NCBI GenBank assembly: GCA_009782515.1
Contig: WRIY01000002.1
Coordinates: 85,296 to 149,295 of the forward strand
Reading direction: 5' to 3'
DNA length: 64,000 nucleotides
Source of the DNA: Eubacteriaceae bacterium
GTDB lineage: Bacteria; Bacillota; Clostridia; Eubacteriales; Anaerofustaceae
The translations under genes and the position numbers were made by a program. This document shows positions 6,590 to 15,953 of this stretch, one piece after another (position 1 is the stretch's first letter; each line of letters starts with the position of its first letter). The notes under the pieces are model-generated. The model saw nothing but the letters and a program-made list of their open reading frames with translations, was not told where the DNA came from and made no database searches.

Positions 6590-6802
6590 TCAGGAGCCGT
6601 CTGGAGCATCCAACAGATCAAAAAGGTCTTTTGTTGGTATGTCCAATATTTTGGAGAGTTTGTGAAGTATTTTAGCTTGTGGACTAAACCTTCCATAGGT
6701 TTCGTAATTTACGTATTGCCTTGAGGTAATCCCGATTTGCTTGGCTACTTCTTCCTGGGTTAGCCCTTTTGCAAGCCTTGCATCTTTTAGAATTGCTCCC
6801 AT
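6590..6802 (-). CDS. XRE/Cro-type regulator, 70 aa, first gene of the leftward operon
   Basis: MGAILKDARLAKGLTQEEVA, ITSRQYVNYETYGRFSPQ and ILHKLSKILDIPTKDLFDL form a complete Cro/C1-type HTH. It is transcribed divergently from the repressor-like gene at 6903, from which it is separated by about 100 bp of palindromic operator sequence. By analogy with phage switches it would be the Cro/anti-repressor side. GAAGGAGGCGC before the ATG is a strong ribosome site. Confidence 0.82.
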   Translation of the reverse strand: MGAILKDARLAKGLTQEEVAKQIGITSRQYVNYETYGRFSPQAKILHKLSKILDIPTKDLFDLLDAPDGS

Positions 6803-6832
6803 AAGCGCCTCCTTCCAGTTTCAATTTATACT

Positions 6833-6866
6833 AATACTGGTATTATAACTTGAAATGTGTTTCAAG
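6833..6866. promoter_or_regulatory. Operator region of the divergent switch
   Basis: Two palindromes lie between the divergent regulators: AATAC-TG-GTATT (6833-6844) and CTTGAAA-TGTG-TTTCAAG (6849-6866). The stretch is AT-rich and should hold both divergent promoters. Binding by the 6903 and 6590 products is inferred from position. Confidence 0.6.
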
Positions 6867-6902
6867 TAAAGACATGAAGTAAGTTTTTTGAGGTTTGTGT
6901 GT

Positions 6903-7220
6903 ATGTCTGAATTTAGCAAAAATATACGCTCTCTTCGTGAGAAAAACGACCTTACACAAAAGCAAGTTGCAGCATATCTTAATGTGTCTGAAAGGCAAAT
7001 ACACAATCTTGAGAACGATTCCAGCAAGCCTAGCTTTGACACGCTAAATGCAATGGCGGATCTATTCAATGTCTCAATAGACTATCTTTGCGGAAGGCAT
7101 AGCAATGAAAATGAAATGGCGCCACTTACGAAAGAGGAAGCAGAGCTGCTCAGAAACTACAGGCGCTTGCACAAAAAAGCAAAAGAGTCTCTGAGCTATA
7201 TCATCGGAAACTATAATTAG
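6903..7220 (+). CDS. C1-like repressor with HTH, 105 aa
   Basis: The N-terminal HTH (SEFSKNIRSLREKNDLTQKQ, VAAYLNVSERQIHNLE, PSFDTLNAMADLFNVSIDYL) is followed by a short helical tail (KEEAELLRNYRRLHKKAKES). The tail is typical of small C1-like repressors of integrative elements that lack a LexA-type peptidase domain. ATG at 6903 is preferred over a TTG at 6888, with TGAGG upstream. It is the only regulator pointing right, so it is the likely lysogenic repressor of the element. Confidence 0.82.
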   Translation: MSEFSKNIRSLREKNDLTQKQVAAYLNVSERQIHNLENDSSKPSFDTLNAMADLFNVSIDYLCGRHSNENEMAPLTKEEAELLRNYRRLHKKAKESLSYIIGNYN

Positions 7221-7392
7221 CACTATAAATATCTAATATAAACAACAATGCAGCAATCATCTTTACAACGGGGGCACCATGGCACAGACACAATGTGCAT
7301 TCATATCATCCGGAAGCCTTAGACTGTAGCATGCCATGCGTAGAGAAAACATAGCAGGGCTACATAGAGCACATTAAAAGTTTGCTGGCACA

Positions 7393-7563
7393 GTGCAGCA
7401 GCACACGCCTGAAAGCACACAACTGCAAGCGCTTATGCTTTGCTACACTATATCGGACATGCTGAGCGAGTATGCAGACAGCCTTGGCACAAGCGAGGCT
7501 GAAGCAGCATGCGCTATCATCACAAGGTTTATTCTCATAAAGCGCGGGATCGCTCAGGTATAG
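7393..7563 (+). CDS. Possible small protein, 56 aa, GTG start
   Basis: An open frame from GTG 7393 to TAG 7563 reads ...QLQALMLCYTISDMLSEYAD, SLGTSEAEAACAIITRFILI, KRGIAQV. The codon use is like that of the neighbours, and it ends just before a strong terminator at 7579, which supports a real gene end. There is no good ribosome site, and the family is not recognised. The preceding 170 bp contain only a 16-codon frame with a GGGGG site (ATG 7279), perhaps the remains of another gene. Confidence 0.4.
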   Translation: MQQHTPESTQLQALMLCYTISDMLSEYADSLGTSEAEAACAIITRFILIKRGIAQV

Positions 7564-7578
7564 GAAATTAATAAAAAA

Positions 7579-7601
7579 CCGCCGAAAAAGGCGGCTTTTT
7601 T
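7579..7601 (+). terminator. Rho-independent terminator
   Basis: CCGCC (7579-7583), loop GAAAAA, GGCGG (7590-7594), then C and a run of T. An A run precedes the stem, so it could also work for the leftward zinc-ribbon gene at 7628-7824. Confidence 0.88.
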
Positions 7602-7627
7602 ACGTTGGCATTCGCCCAATTGCGATG

Positions 7628-7824
7628 TTATTTAGCTCTGAAGATATTCCCGCAGACATTACAGACAAATTCATGCTTGCCGCTTTTGCCGTAGTTGGTT
7701 AAGAGGCTCAAGCCGCCTGTTAGCAGTGCTGCAGTTGCTAATTTGCCTGCATTCCCTTTATTTGGCTGAGTGCGAGTGCCTGAAAGTCTCTGCTATTGCA
7801 CTTCGGGCACACTATTTCTCCCAT
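7628..7824 (-). pseudogene. Frameshifted zinc-ribbon protein
   Basis: From ATG 7824, with GGGAG upstream, the frame reads MGEIVCPKCNSRDFQ. A shift of frame then gives LSGTRTQPNKGNAGKLATAA, LLTGGLSLLTNYGKSGKHEF and VCNVCGNIFRAK, ending at TAA 7628. The joined protein (CPKC...CNVC around a glycine-rich membrane-like middle) is a common small zinc-ribbon protein of phages and Clostridia. The total length of 197 bases is not a multiple of three, as expected from one lost or gained base. Confidence 0.7.
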
Positions 7825-7880
7825 ATTAGCTCCCTTTCCACTCCCAGAGTTGGGGGCACAATAACTTACGAGAGCGCTGA

Positions 7881-8342
7881 GTGCTACACCGATTCTGCCT
7901 GTCATCAGTGCCCTCTTATCCAGATGTTATTGATCCTGGTGAAAAAGGCTATTACTATGAAGAGGCTCAGCTAAGCATCAGCAGCACTGTTGATTTGGCA
8001 ATAGTGCCCCACGCTAAGATATGGCCGGCACGTATTGAAAATATCCGCTTGCCTGTCTCGGACTTTGCACTTTCAGATGGCAAATATGGCGGTATTAGGT
8101 TGATTGGGAGGGTGGAAAACACCTACAGCAGTGAGCAAAGGTTGGTTAGAATCGTTACCATCCTCTTTAACAACGATGGCTCGCCAATAGGCTTGGTTTC
8201 CAAAGTTGAAACCAGCGCTTTGGCACCAGGGGAAAAGAAAGGCTTTGAGACGGACTCTCTTTCTACGAAGAGGTTGCCAGCAGACAGTGTAGCTGGCTAT
8301 TATAGTATACGCATAGCTAGGAAAACGATTTCAGGCATTTGA
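7881..8342 (+). CDS. Truncated exported-type protein with FxLYD-like domain
   Basis: Residues from about 15 on (PDVIDPGEKGYYYEEAQ, then IENIRLPVSDFALSDGKYGG, IRLIGRVENTYSSEQRLVRI and ALAPGEKKGFETDSL) resemble the all-beta FxLYD-type domain found in lipoproteins, where a comparison of sequence before and after a strand pair is typical. The expected signal peptide and lipobox are absent, and the only start is a GTG at 7881 with a poor ribosome site, so I think the 5' end is lost. It is close to the repressor, where elements often carry superinfection-exclusion lipoproteins; that role is speculative. Confidence 0.5.
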   Translation: MLHRFCLSSVPSYPDVIDPGEKGYYYEEAQLSISSTVDLAIVPHAKIWPARIENIRLPVSDFALSDGKYGGIRLIGRVENTYSSEQRLVRIVTILFNNDGSPIGLVSKVETSALAPGEKKGFETDSLSTKRLPADSVAGYYSIRIARKTISGI

Positions 8343-8918
8343 ATTTCAAGAGCCTTTATCTGTGGGGGAAAGCTTTGAGCCATATCTGTTAATAAACAGT
8401 TGTGTGAAATCGGCTTAGCTCTACGCCAAAGACCCTAAGGGATTCCTATCCCTTGACAACACTGCTTTAAGGAGATAGTTTTGCAGAATACTAGGCACAT
8501 AAGGGGCATTGCGCTGTCTATGGAATTTTCAACGGCCTCGGCTTTTGCACTCATTTCCTCGCTTGCTGCAAGCATGCTATAATGAGCTTAGCCCTAGCTT
8601 GCCAGCTTCTCCTTTATTTCTCAACAGTAGGATAGCATGGATTTAGTGAGGGCTAACATTATGCATATCATTTTGTCTATTTACAATATTGTCTGTCTAT
8701 GTCTATATCAGTGTTAGGAATTTTTATCCGCGCTTGAGTATAATCTATATCGGCATCTCATAAAAAATCCGATTTCTTTATAGAACAGAGGGAAGCGTTT
8801 TCAATGCCGTATTTATAGGCTTGCATGGATTTATTGGGTATGCCGCCATAAAATTGATTTAGCGCAGCATTCATCCAGCTTCGACATATATAGGAAGAGA
8901 GCGCTAAGGAGGCACGGC
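8343..8918. other. Non-coding stretch before the integrase
   Basis: No gene is seen in 576 bp. The visible items are repeated TGTCTAT words at about 8674-8704 and a TATAAT at 8739-8744. The latter may drive the integrase, whose ribosome site AAGGAGG lies at 8906-8912. Confidence 0.4.
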
Positions 8919-9995
8919 ATGGCAAAAGAGAAGACTTCGAAGAGGACTATCAAAGGCCAGGAGTATTTCGTTAAAAAGAAGACCATAAACGGCAAGCCAA
9001 GAACATTCTATGGGAAAACATCGACTGAGCTTAGATCCAAAATAAAAGAGGCAGAGCGAATTGCAGAGGAAGAGGCTGCACTCATTCCAATTGAAGGCAA
9101 GGAGAGCCTCGGCTGGTGAATAGACGACTGGCTGAGCTATATCAAGCCATCTCTGAGCGGCAAGCAGCACCGCCACTATACTGTAGTGTCCCAAAGGCTG
9201 GCTAGCCTGTATGCCAAACCAGTGCGAGAGATAGAGCGCTCTGAGCTTCAGCTTATAGTAGACAGCGTTGCTTGCTGCAATCCAATCACAGGGAAGCCGG
9301 CAAGCAAAAAGCTGCTCAAAGAGCTGGTGTCCGGGCTAAAGCGGCTGTTTCGCTACATAGAGGAAGAGGGCGCAATATTAAAATCACCAGCATCAAGGCT
9401 CACTGTACCTTCGGGCGCTCCGGAAGCAAAGCGCAGCTCGCTGGGGGATGATGCAGTTGCCCTGATTGAGGAAGTAAGCCACAGGATGCAGATTGCTGCA
9501 ATGCTGATGCTCTATTGCGGCTTGCGGCGCGGGGAAATGGTAGCACTTCGATGGGAAGACATAAATTTTGCGATGGAAATGATAAGCATTGGCAAGGCTG
9601 CTGCCATGCCGTCAAACCAGCCCAGCGTAAAGCTGCCAAAGAGCAAAGCAGGCATCCGCAGCGTGTACATGCCTGACAGGCTTGTAGACTTTTTGCTGCC
9701 CAAAGCGAAGCCATACGGCCTTGTGCTCGAAAAGGCGTCAGGGGGAATGATGACAGCCTCAGCATGGAAGAGGGGATGGGACTCCTACTTGCTTGCCCTC
9801 TCAAAGGCTGCCGGCTATCCGGTAAGCTTTACTGCCCACTGGCTGCGCCATACATACATTTCGATGCTTGCGAGCAAGGGGGTGCACCCGACAGTGGCGG
9901 CAGCGCTTGCAGGCCATGCAAGCGCGTCAGTGACGCTTGGCGTATACACGCATGCGCTGGAGACAGACAAGCAAATGGCTGCAAAAAAGCTGTAA
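8919..9995 (+). pseudogene. int: Tyrosine integrase with an in-frame TGA
   Basis: This phage-type site-specific recombinase would integrate the element at tRNA-Met. The N-terminal arm-binding part (MAKEKTSKRTIKGQEYFVKK) runs to TGA at 9117-9119. The same frame then continues (IDDWLSYIKPSLSGKQ) to the stop after 9992. The catalytic domain is complete: R in GLRRGE, K in PKSKAG, HWLRH, GH, and Y in GVYTHA. Either a Trp codon TGG became TGA (nonsense), or translation restarts downstream (for example GTG at 9186) without the arm-binding domain, or the base is a sequencing error. TGA is an ordinary stop elsewhere in the window. AAGGAGG precedes the start. Confidence 0.87.
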
Positions 9996-9999
9996 AAAG

Positions 10000-10081
10000 T
10001 TACGCCATTTTTTACGCCATGGCTGTACCGATAAAGCTGGTTTCGCAGATATGCTAGAAGGTTACGCCATTTGTTACGCCT
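10000..10081 (+). promoter_or_regulatory. Two paired arm-type integrase sites, right arm
   Basis: TTACGCCA occurs at 10000-10007 and 10012-10019, and again at 10062-10069 and 10074-10081 (last base changed). Both pairs have the 12-bp period seen at 283-302. They lie between the integrase stop and attR, as arm-type sites do. Confidence 0.7.
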
Positions 10082-10190
10082 TGCCGCGATGCTGTATATT
10101 GTGGTATAATGCTGTATTCTTAGTACGATGTGCACTGCAGCAAAAGTATAAGCGGCTTGGCATGCGGGCTACAGCGAAATGAGCCATGTA

Positions 10191-10239
10191 GGCTCATAAC
10201 CGGAGTGTCCGGGGTTCAAGTCCCTGAAGGCCCACCATT
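10191..10239 (+). repeat. attR-type direct repeat (tRNA-Met 3' fragment)
   Basis: This is an exact copy of 181-229 without the 5' half of the tRNA. It marks the right end of the element and is not a functional tRNA. Confidence 0.95.
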
Positions 10240-10260
10240 TATTTGGGTATTTTGATGCAC

Positions 10261-10297
10261 AAACAGGCGTTGATGGAATATAATGCCTGTTTTTTTG
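10261..10297 (+). terminator. Original terminator of the tRNA operon
   Basis: ACAGGC (10263-10268) pairs with GCCTGT (10285-10290) and is followed by a T run. Before insertion it would have followed tRNA-Met directly. Confidence 0.8.
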
Positions 10298-10335
10298 GCA
10301 ATCTTAAGCATAACTTTTTTTGCTATAGGAGTAAA

Positions 10336-10620
10336 ATGGGAATAGATATAAAGCAAGCACATTACCTGGCTGCGCTCGCGAAAATCAGCCTTAGCAGCGA
10401 TGAAGCCATCAGCTCATGCGAGTATATAAACGCTGCTATTGAGCGCTGCAAAATCCTTGATTCACTGGATACCGGCACGGCTTTGCCGCTTGAGCGAGCG
10501 ATCAGCGCAGTGAATATAACCAGAGCAGATGCAAGCAATGCCAATCTTGCTATAGATGACGCGCTTAGGAACGCTCCAGACAAAGAGGGAAGAAGCTTCA
10601 TACTTCCAAGCGATCTGTAA
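10336..10620 (+). CDS. gatC: Asp-tRNA(Asn)/Glu-tRNA(Gln) amidotransferase subunit C, 94 aa
   Basis: GatC stabilises the GatCAB enzyme that converts misacylated Glu-tRNA(Gln) and Asp-tRNA(Asn) to the amides. The sequence follows the family pattern: HYLAALAKISLSSDEAISSC, DTGTALPLE, an NITRAD-type LRxD segment, and the C-terminal GRSFILPSDL. ATG 10336 with AGGAG upstream is chosen; a longer frame would run through the tRNA terminator. gatA and gatB are not adjacent, which is unusual; the gene directly touches ispE. Confidence 0.82.
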   Translation: MGIDIKQAHYLAALAKISLSSDEAISSCEYINAAIERCKILDSLDTGTALPLERAISAVNITRADASNANLAIDDALRNAPDKEGRSFILPSDL

Positions 10621-11493
10621 ATGGATATTAAGTGCCCTGCAAAAATAAACCTTGGCCTTAGCGTTGGGGAAAAGCGCGAAGATGGTTACCATGGCATTAG
10701 CAGCATTTTTGCTACGGCTTCGCTATTTGATACGCTTAGCATTCAAAAGAGCGGGGCTTTTTTATTTGAGGCTACAGGTGAAGCCATACCGCAAGGCGAA
10801 GCCAATATTGTAGAGAAAGCCGCTAAAGCCCTGGAGTCGTATACAGGCACAAAGATTCTTGCATCGATCCGCTTGCACAAGGCCATCCCGATTGGCGCGG
10901 GCCTTGGCGGGGGAAGCTCAGATGCAGCATGCGCTGTTGTTGGCTTGAACAAGGAGCTTGCTCTCGGCTTAAGCTGCGAAAGCATGCTTAAAATAGCAGA
11001 AAGCCTTGGCAGCGATGTCCCTTTCCTAATAAAAGGCGGCGTCGCCTTTTGTGAAGGCAGGGGAGAAGTTATAACGCCTCTCGACGAATCTATTTTGGCA
11101 GGATATAGCGCATTGCTTGTAATGCCGGGCATTCACATTTCAACAAAGCTGGCGTATGAGCGCATAGACGCGCTAAGGGCAGCGGGGGAGGCTGCAGAGC
11201 CCTGCGACTTTGAAAGGGCTGCTGCTTGCCTTGCGCAAGGCGATACAGAGCGCCTGCCATTTTACTTAAAAAACCATTTTGAAGAGTTTGCTTTTAGGGA
11301 GTTTGCTTCGCTAAAAGCGATTAAGAGCGAGCTTTACAGTTGCGGAGCTTTCTTTGCTTCGATGAGCGGAAGCGGCTCAACTGTATACGGGCTGTTTAAA
11401 GGAACCGAAATAGAGCAGGCAAGCGCGCATTTTTCAGGCTCCGGCTACAGAACCCATATATGCAGCTTGCTTGGCGGCCTTAACGATATTTAG
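10621..11493 (+). CDS. ispE: 4-diphosphocytidyl-2-C-methyl-D-erythritol kinase, 290 aa
   Basis: This GHMP kinase phosphorylates CDP-methylerythritol in the non-mevalonate isoprenoid pathway in the cytosol. The N-terminal PAKINLGLSVGEKREDGYH and the glycine-rich ATP loop PIGAGLGGGSSDAACAV (about residues 87-103) are diagnostic, and a C-terminal GSGSTVYGLF loop is present. The ATG follows the gatC stop with no gap, so translation is probably coupled. Confidence 0.95.
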   Translation: MDIKCPAKINLGLSVGEKREDGYHGISSIFATASLFDTLSIQKSGAFLFEATGEAIPQGEANIVEKAAKALESYTGTKILASIRLHKAIPIGAGLGGGSSDAACAVVGLNKELALGLSCESMLKIAESLGSDVPFLIKGGVAFCEGRGEVITPLDESILAGYSALLVMPGIHISTKLAYERIDALRAAGEAAEPCDFERAAACLAQGDTERLPFYLKNHFEEFAFREFASLKAIKSELYSCGAFFASMSGSGSTVYGLFKGTEIEQASAHFSGSGYRTHICSLLGGLNDI

Positions 11494-11838
11494 GCCCATT
11501 TGCAGATGGCAAAAATCTGCCCGCAAAACATGCTTTCAGAGCCAGGATACGATCTTCTTTTTTTTGTTCTATGCCTTGCCGGCATGCTTGGAATAGCAAG
11601 TTGCATAAGCAAGACAGCTTTTATATGCCAAATAGCATGGTGGCCCGAAAAACGCCACTCGCGCAATCGGTTTAGAAAAATGTCGGCACTTTTTGCAAGG
11701 CAAAATGCCAAAAAAGCCTGGCGATTGCGGGCTTGTGACGCCTTCAGCCAGGCTATGATCATTAGAGCAAGGCGGAATGTGCAGTTTTATGCCAAAATGC
11801 TTTAGCGGATCTCAGCTCACAATGAGCTTTGCGGGGCC
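11494..11838. other. Intergenic region between convergent ispE and ligA
   Basis: Apart from the ligA terminator at 11709-11754 I see nothing convincing. Overlapping frames of about 90-100 codons on both strands cross that terminator and lack ribosome sites, so they are rejected. Confidence 0.5.
11709..11754 (-). terminator. Terminator of the rnhC-ligA transcript
   Basis: On the minus strand AGCCTGGC (11754-11747) pairs with GCCAGGCT (11722-11715) and runs into TTTTTT (to 11709). The long loop contains a further short stem. Confidence 0.82.
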
Positions 11839-14265
<2,427 letters not shown>

Positions 14266-15141
14266 TTATTGGGAAATTGCTTTGCTTATGTTGCTAAAAT
14301 TCACCTTGGCGCACATGTACAGGCCTTCATAGCCTCTTTCCTCATAGATGCGCTTTGCAGCTTCATCTGCCTGTTTGCCTGCGCCCAGAGGAATTCTAAG
14401 CCCGAATTCCTCTGAGATGCGATCGATGCTTCTTAGGAATTCGCATCTGGCGAGTATGCTTGCAGCTGCAACAGCAATGTTTTTTTCAGCTTTTGGAAAC
14501 TCGCTTATGTTTGCGCCTGCACTCTTTATGTATGGCACTACCCGGTTTGACGGCGAAAATTTGTCTACTAATACTGTTTCGCAGCCAGTGCTGGCTATCA
14601 GCCCGTCAATTGCCCGGGCATGTAGCTTTCCGAGCAGTATCGACATATTCGGCTCTGCCTTATAGCTTGCGTTATATCTTGCCGGCTCCAGTATTGCGGC
14701 TTCTGTCTCGCATAAGCTTTTTATTCTCTGCTCAAAGCCCAGCATCGCTTTGTCAGTAAGCAGCTTTGAGTCTTTAATCCCCATCTTGCTTAGGGCGCTG
14801 TACTCTTTTTGGCCGCAATAACAGGATGCCACGCATAAAGCCCCAAAGAGATCGCCCTTCCCTGATTCGTCGCTTCCTATCAGCGGCGGCTGGACATAGG
14901 CTATGTTAAGCACAGGCTCAAATTGCATCAGCTCTCTTGCCAGGCTTGCGCTTAGGGATGAGTAAACGATTTCTGCGCCTCCATCCCTGGTTTCAACAGG
15001 CACATTCTGCCCGCAAATTTCCAGCTGCGCGCCTTGATCGCTTATCTGTTTGCAAGCAGCCTGTATGCCCTTTGCCTTTAGAAATGCAGTTAGCTGGCTT
15101 ATGTAAGAGTCTAGCGCGATTGCGCTCTCGTTCGTTTGCAT
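14266..15141 (-). CDS. rnhC: Ribonuclease HIII, 291 aa
   Basis: The enzyme cleaves RNA in RNA-DNA hybrids. An N-terminal TBP-like substrate-binding domain (about 1-80) precedes the catalytic domain opening with GSDESGKGD (89-97), whose acidic residues bind metal. Further family segments are IKDSKLLTDK and AGANISEFPKAEKNIAVAAA then SILARCEFL. The DES (not DEAG) signature and N-terminal domain separate it from RNase HII. It is followed after 18 bp by ligA, a pairing that suits removal of primers and nick sealing. Confidence 0.93.
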   Translation of the reverse strand: MQTNESAIALDSYISQLTAFLKAKGIQAACKQISDQGAQLEICGQNVPVETRDGGAEIVYSSLSASLARELMQFEPVLNIAYVQPPLIGSDESGKGDLFGALCVASCYCGQKEYSALSKMGIKDSKLLTDKAMLGFEQRIKSLCETEAAILEPARYNASYKAEPNMSILLGKLHARAIDGLIASTGCETVLVDKFSPSNRVVPYIKSAGANISEFPKAEKNIAVAAASILARCEFLRSIDRISEEFGLRIPLGAGKQADEAAKRIYEERGYEGLYMCAKVNFSNISKAISQ

Positions 15142-15387
15142 ATAGCCATTATACTTGAGCTTTGCTAAGTAGCAGCAGCAATAAAGCTGCTATAATGGCT
15201 TTTGCTGCGCCTGTCCGGCGGGGCGCAAAAGAAGCCTGATGATTTTATGCAGGCAACTGATGCGGTTTTGGCATATAATAATAATTTATTGCTGCTTAAC
15301 TGATATGCAAACGCCAATATTTGGGCATATTATAAAATGAACCGTTTCACATATAGGGCCTATATTGCTTTTATAATGCGATATTTA

Positions 15388-15416
15388 TTTACAAATAGAC
15401 GTTTTTATGCTATAAT
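15388..15416 (+). promoter_or_regulatory. Promoter of the rimP-nusA-infB operon
   Basis: TTTACA (15388-15393), a 17-bp spacer, and TATAAT (15411-15416) with TATGC directly before it (extended -10). It is the best promoter match in the window and lies about 55 bp before the rimP start. Confidence 0.82.
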
Positions 15417-15423
15417 CAAAGCA

Positions 15424-15447
15424 AATGAGTGGGTCAGCCCGCTCATT
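15424..15447 (+). promoter_or_regulatory. rimP leader hairpin
   Basis: AATGAGTGGG (15424-15433), loop TCAG, CCCGCTCATT (15438-15447) make a 10-bp stem with one T-G wobble right at the transcript 5' end. There is no T run, so it is more likely a stability or translation-control element than a terminator. Similar GAGTGGG/CCCACTC hairpins precede rimP-nusA in other Firmicutes. Confidence 0.65.
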
Positions 15448-15471
15448 ATTTATGGGGAGAAGGTTACAGGA

Positions 15472-15945
15472 ATGGCCTCAAATTTTTTAAGCCGCATGGC
15501 CGAAGCAGCTTTGCCTATTATTGAATCATGCGATTGCGAGCTTGTTGACGCAGAGTTCAAAAAAGAAGGCGGGCAAAGCATTCTCAGGTTTTACTGCGAG
15601 CGCAAAGAGGGTTCGATAACACTGGATGACTGCGTTGAAATCAGCACGCTGCTTTCCGATAAGTTTGATGAAATAGACAGCGGGCAAGGCAGCAGCTATG
15701 TTTTGGAAGTCTCTAGCCCGGGTGTCGAGAGGCCTTTAAAAAAGCCTGCTGACTATATAAAGTTTACCGGCAGGGAAATAGATGTTTCGTTATACGAAGC
15801 AGTGATGGGCAAGAAAAAATTCAGCTGCATTCTAGCGGGCTATGATGAACAGGCACAAGAGCTGGCCCTGGGCATTGGAGATGTTCAAGCTAAAATAAAA
15901 CTTTCCAATGTAGCGAAAATAAACTTGCACTTTAGTTTTGAATAG
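15472..15945 (+). CDS. rimP: Ribosome maturation factor RimP, 157 aa
   Basis: RimP helps mature the 30S subunit. The typical order is seen: an N-terminal alpha/beta domain (IIESCDCELVDAEFKKEGGQ, LRFYCERKEGSITLDDCVEI), the signature YVLEVSSPGVERPLKKPADY, and a small C-terminal SH3-like barrel. ATG 15472 follows GGGGAGAAGG; a longer in-frame frame would include the promoter. It is the first gene of a nine- to ten-gene translation operon. Confidence 0.95.
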   Translation: MASNFLSRMAEAALPIIESCDCELVDAEFKKEGGQSILRFYCERKEGSITLDDCVEISTLLSDKFDEIDSGQGSSYVLEVSSPGVERPLKKPADYIKFTGREIDVSLYEAVMGKKKFSCILAGYDEQAQELALGIGDVQAKIKLSNVAKINLHFSFE

Positions 15946-15953
15946 GGGGCGAT

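Larger units (their letters stand above)
181..10239. mobile_element. Integrated element in tRNA-Met, degenerate phage satellite or remnant
   Basis: The boundaries are 49-bp direct repeats of the tRNA-Met 3' end at 181-229 and 10191-10239. Inside are a tyrosine integrase next to the right end, arm-type repeats at both ends, a divergent repressor/Cro-type switch, an excisionase-like gene, RecT, a replication initiator with iterons and a DnaC-like loader. No capsid, portal, terminase, tail, lysis, relaxase or type IV secretion gene is visible, so it is a satellite, a small integrative element, or the early region of a deleted prophage. Several genes carry frameshifts or in-frame stops, which argues that it is decaying. 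Confidence 0.88.

Noticed and set aside
9117..9119. Recoding of TGA as Trp (alternative genetic code)
   Set aside because: Many intact genes in the window, such as rbfA, nusA, truB and pyrI, end at TGA with correct family lengths, so TGA is a normal stop.
10191..10239. Second tRNA-Met gene at the right end
   Set aside because: Only the 3' part (anticodon arm onward) is present; it is the att repeat, not a tRNA.
11490..11805. Overlapping 90-100 codon frames after ispE
   Set aside because: They cross the ligA terminator stem, lack ribosome sites and have no domain-like sequence.
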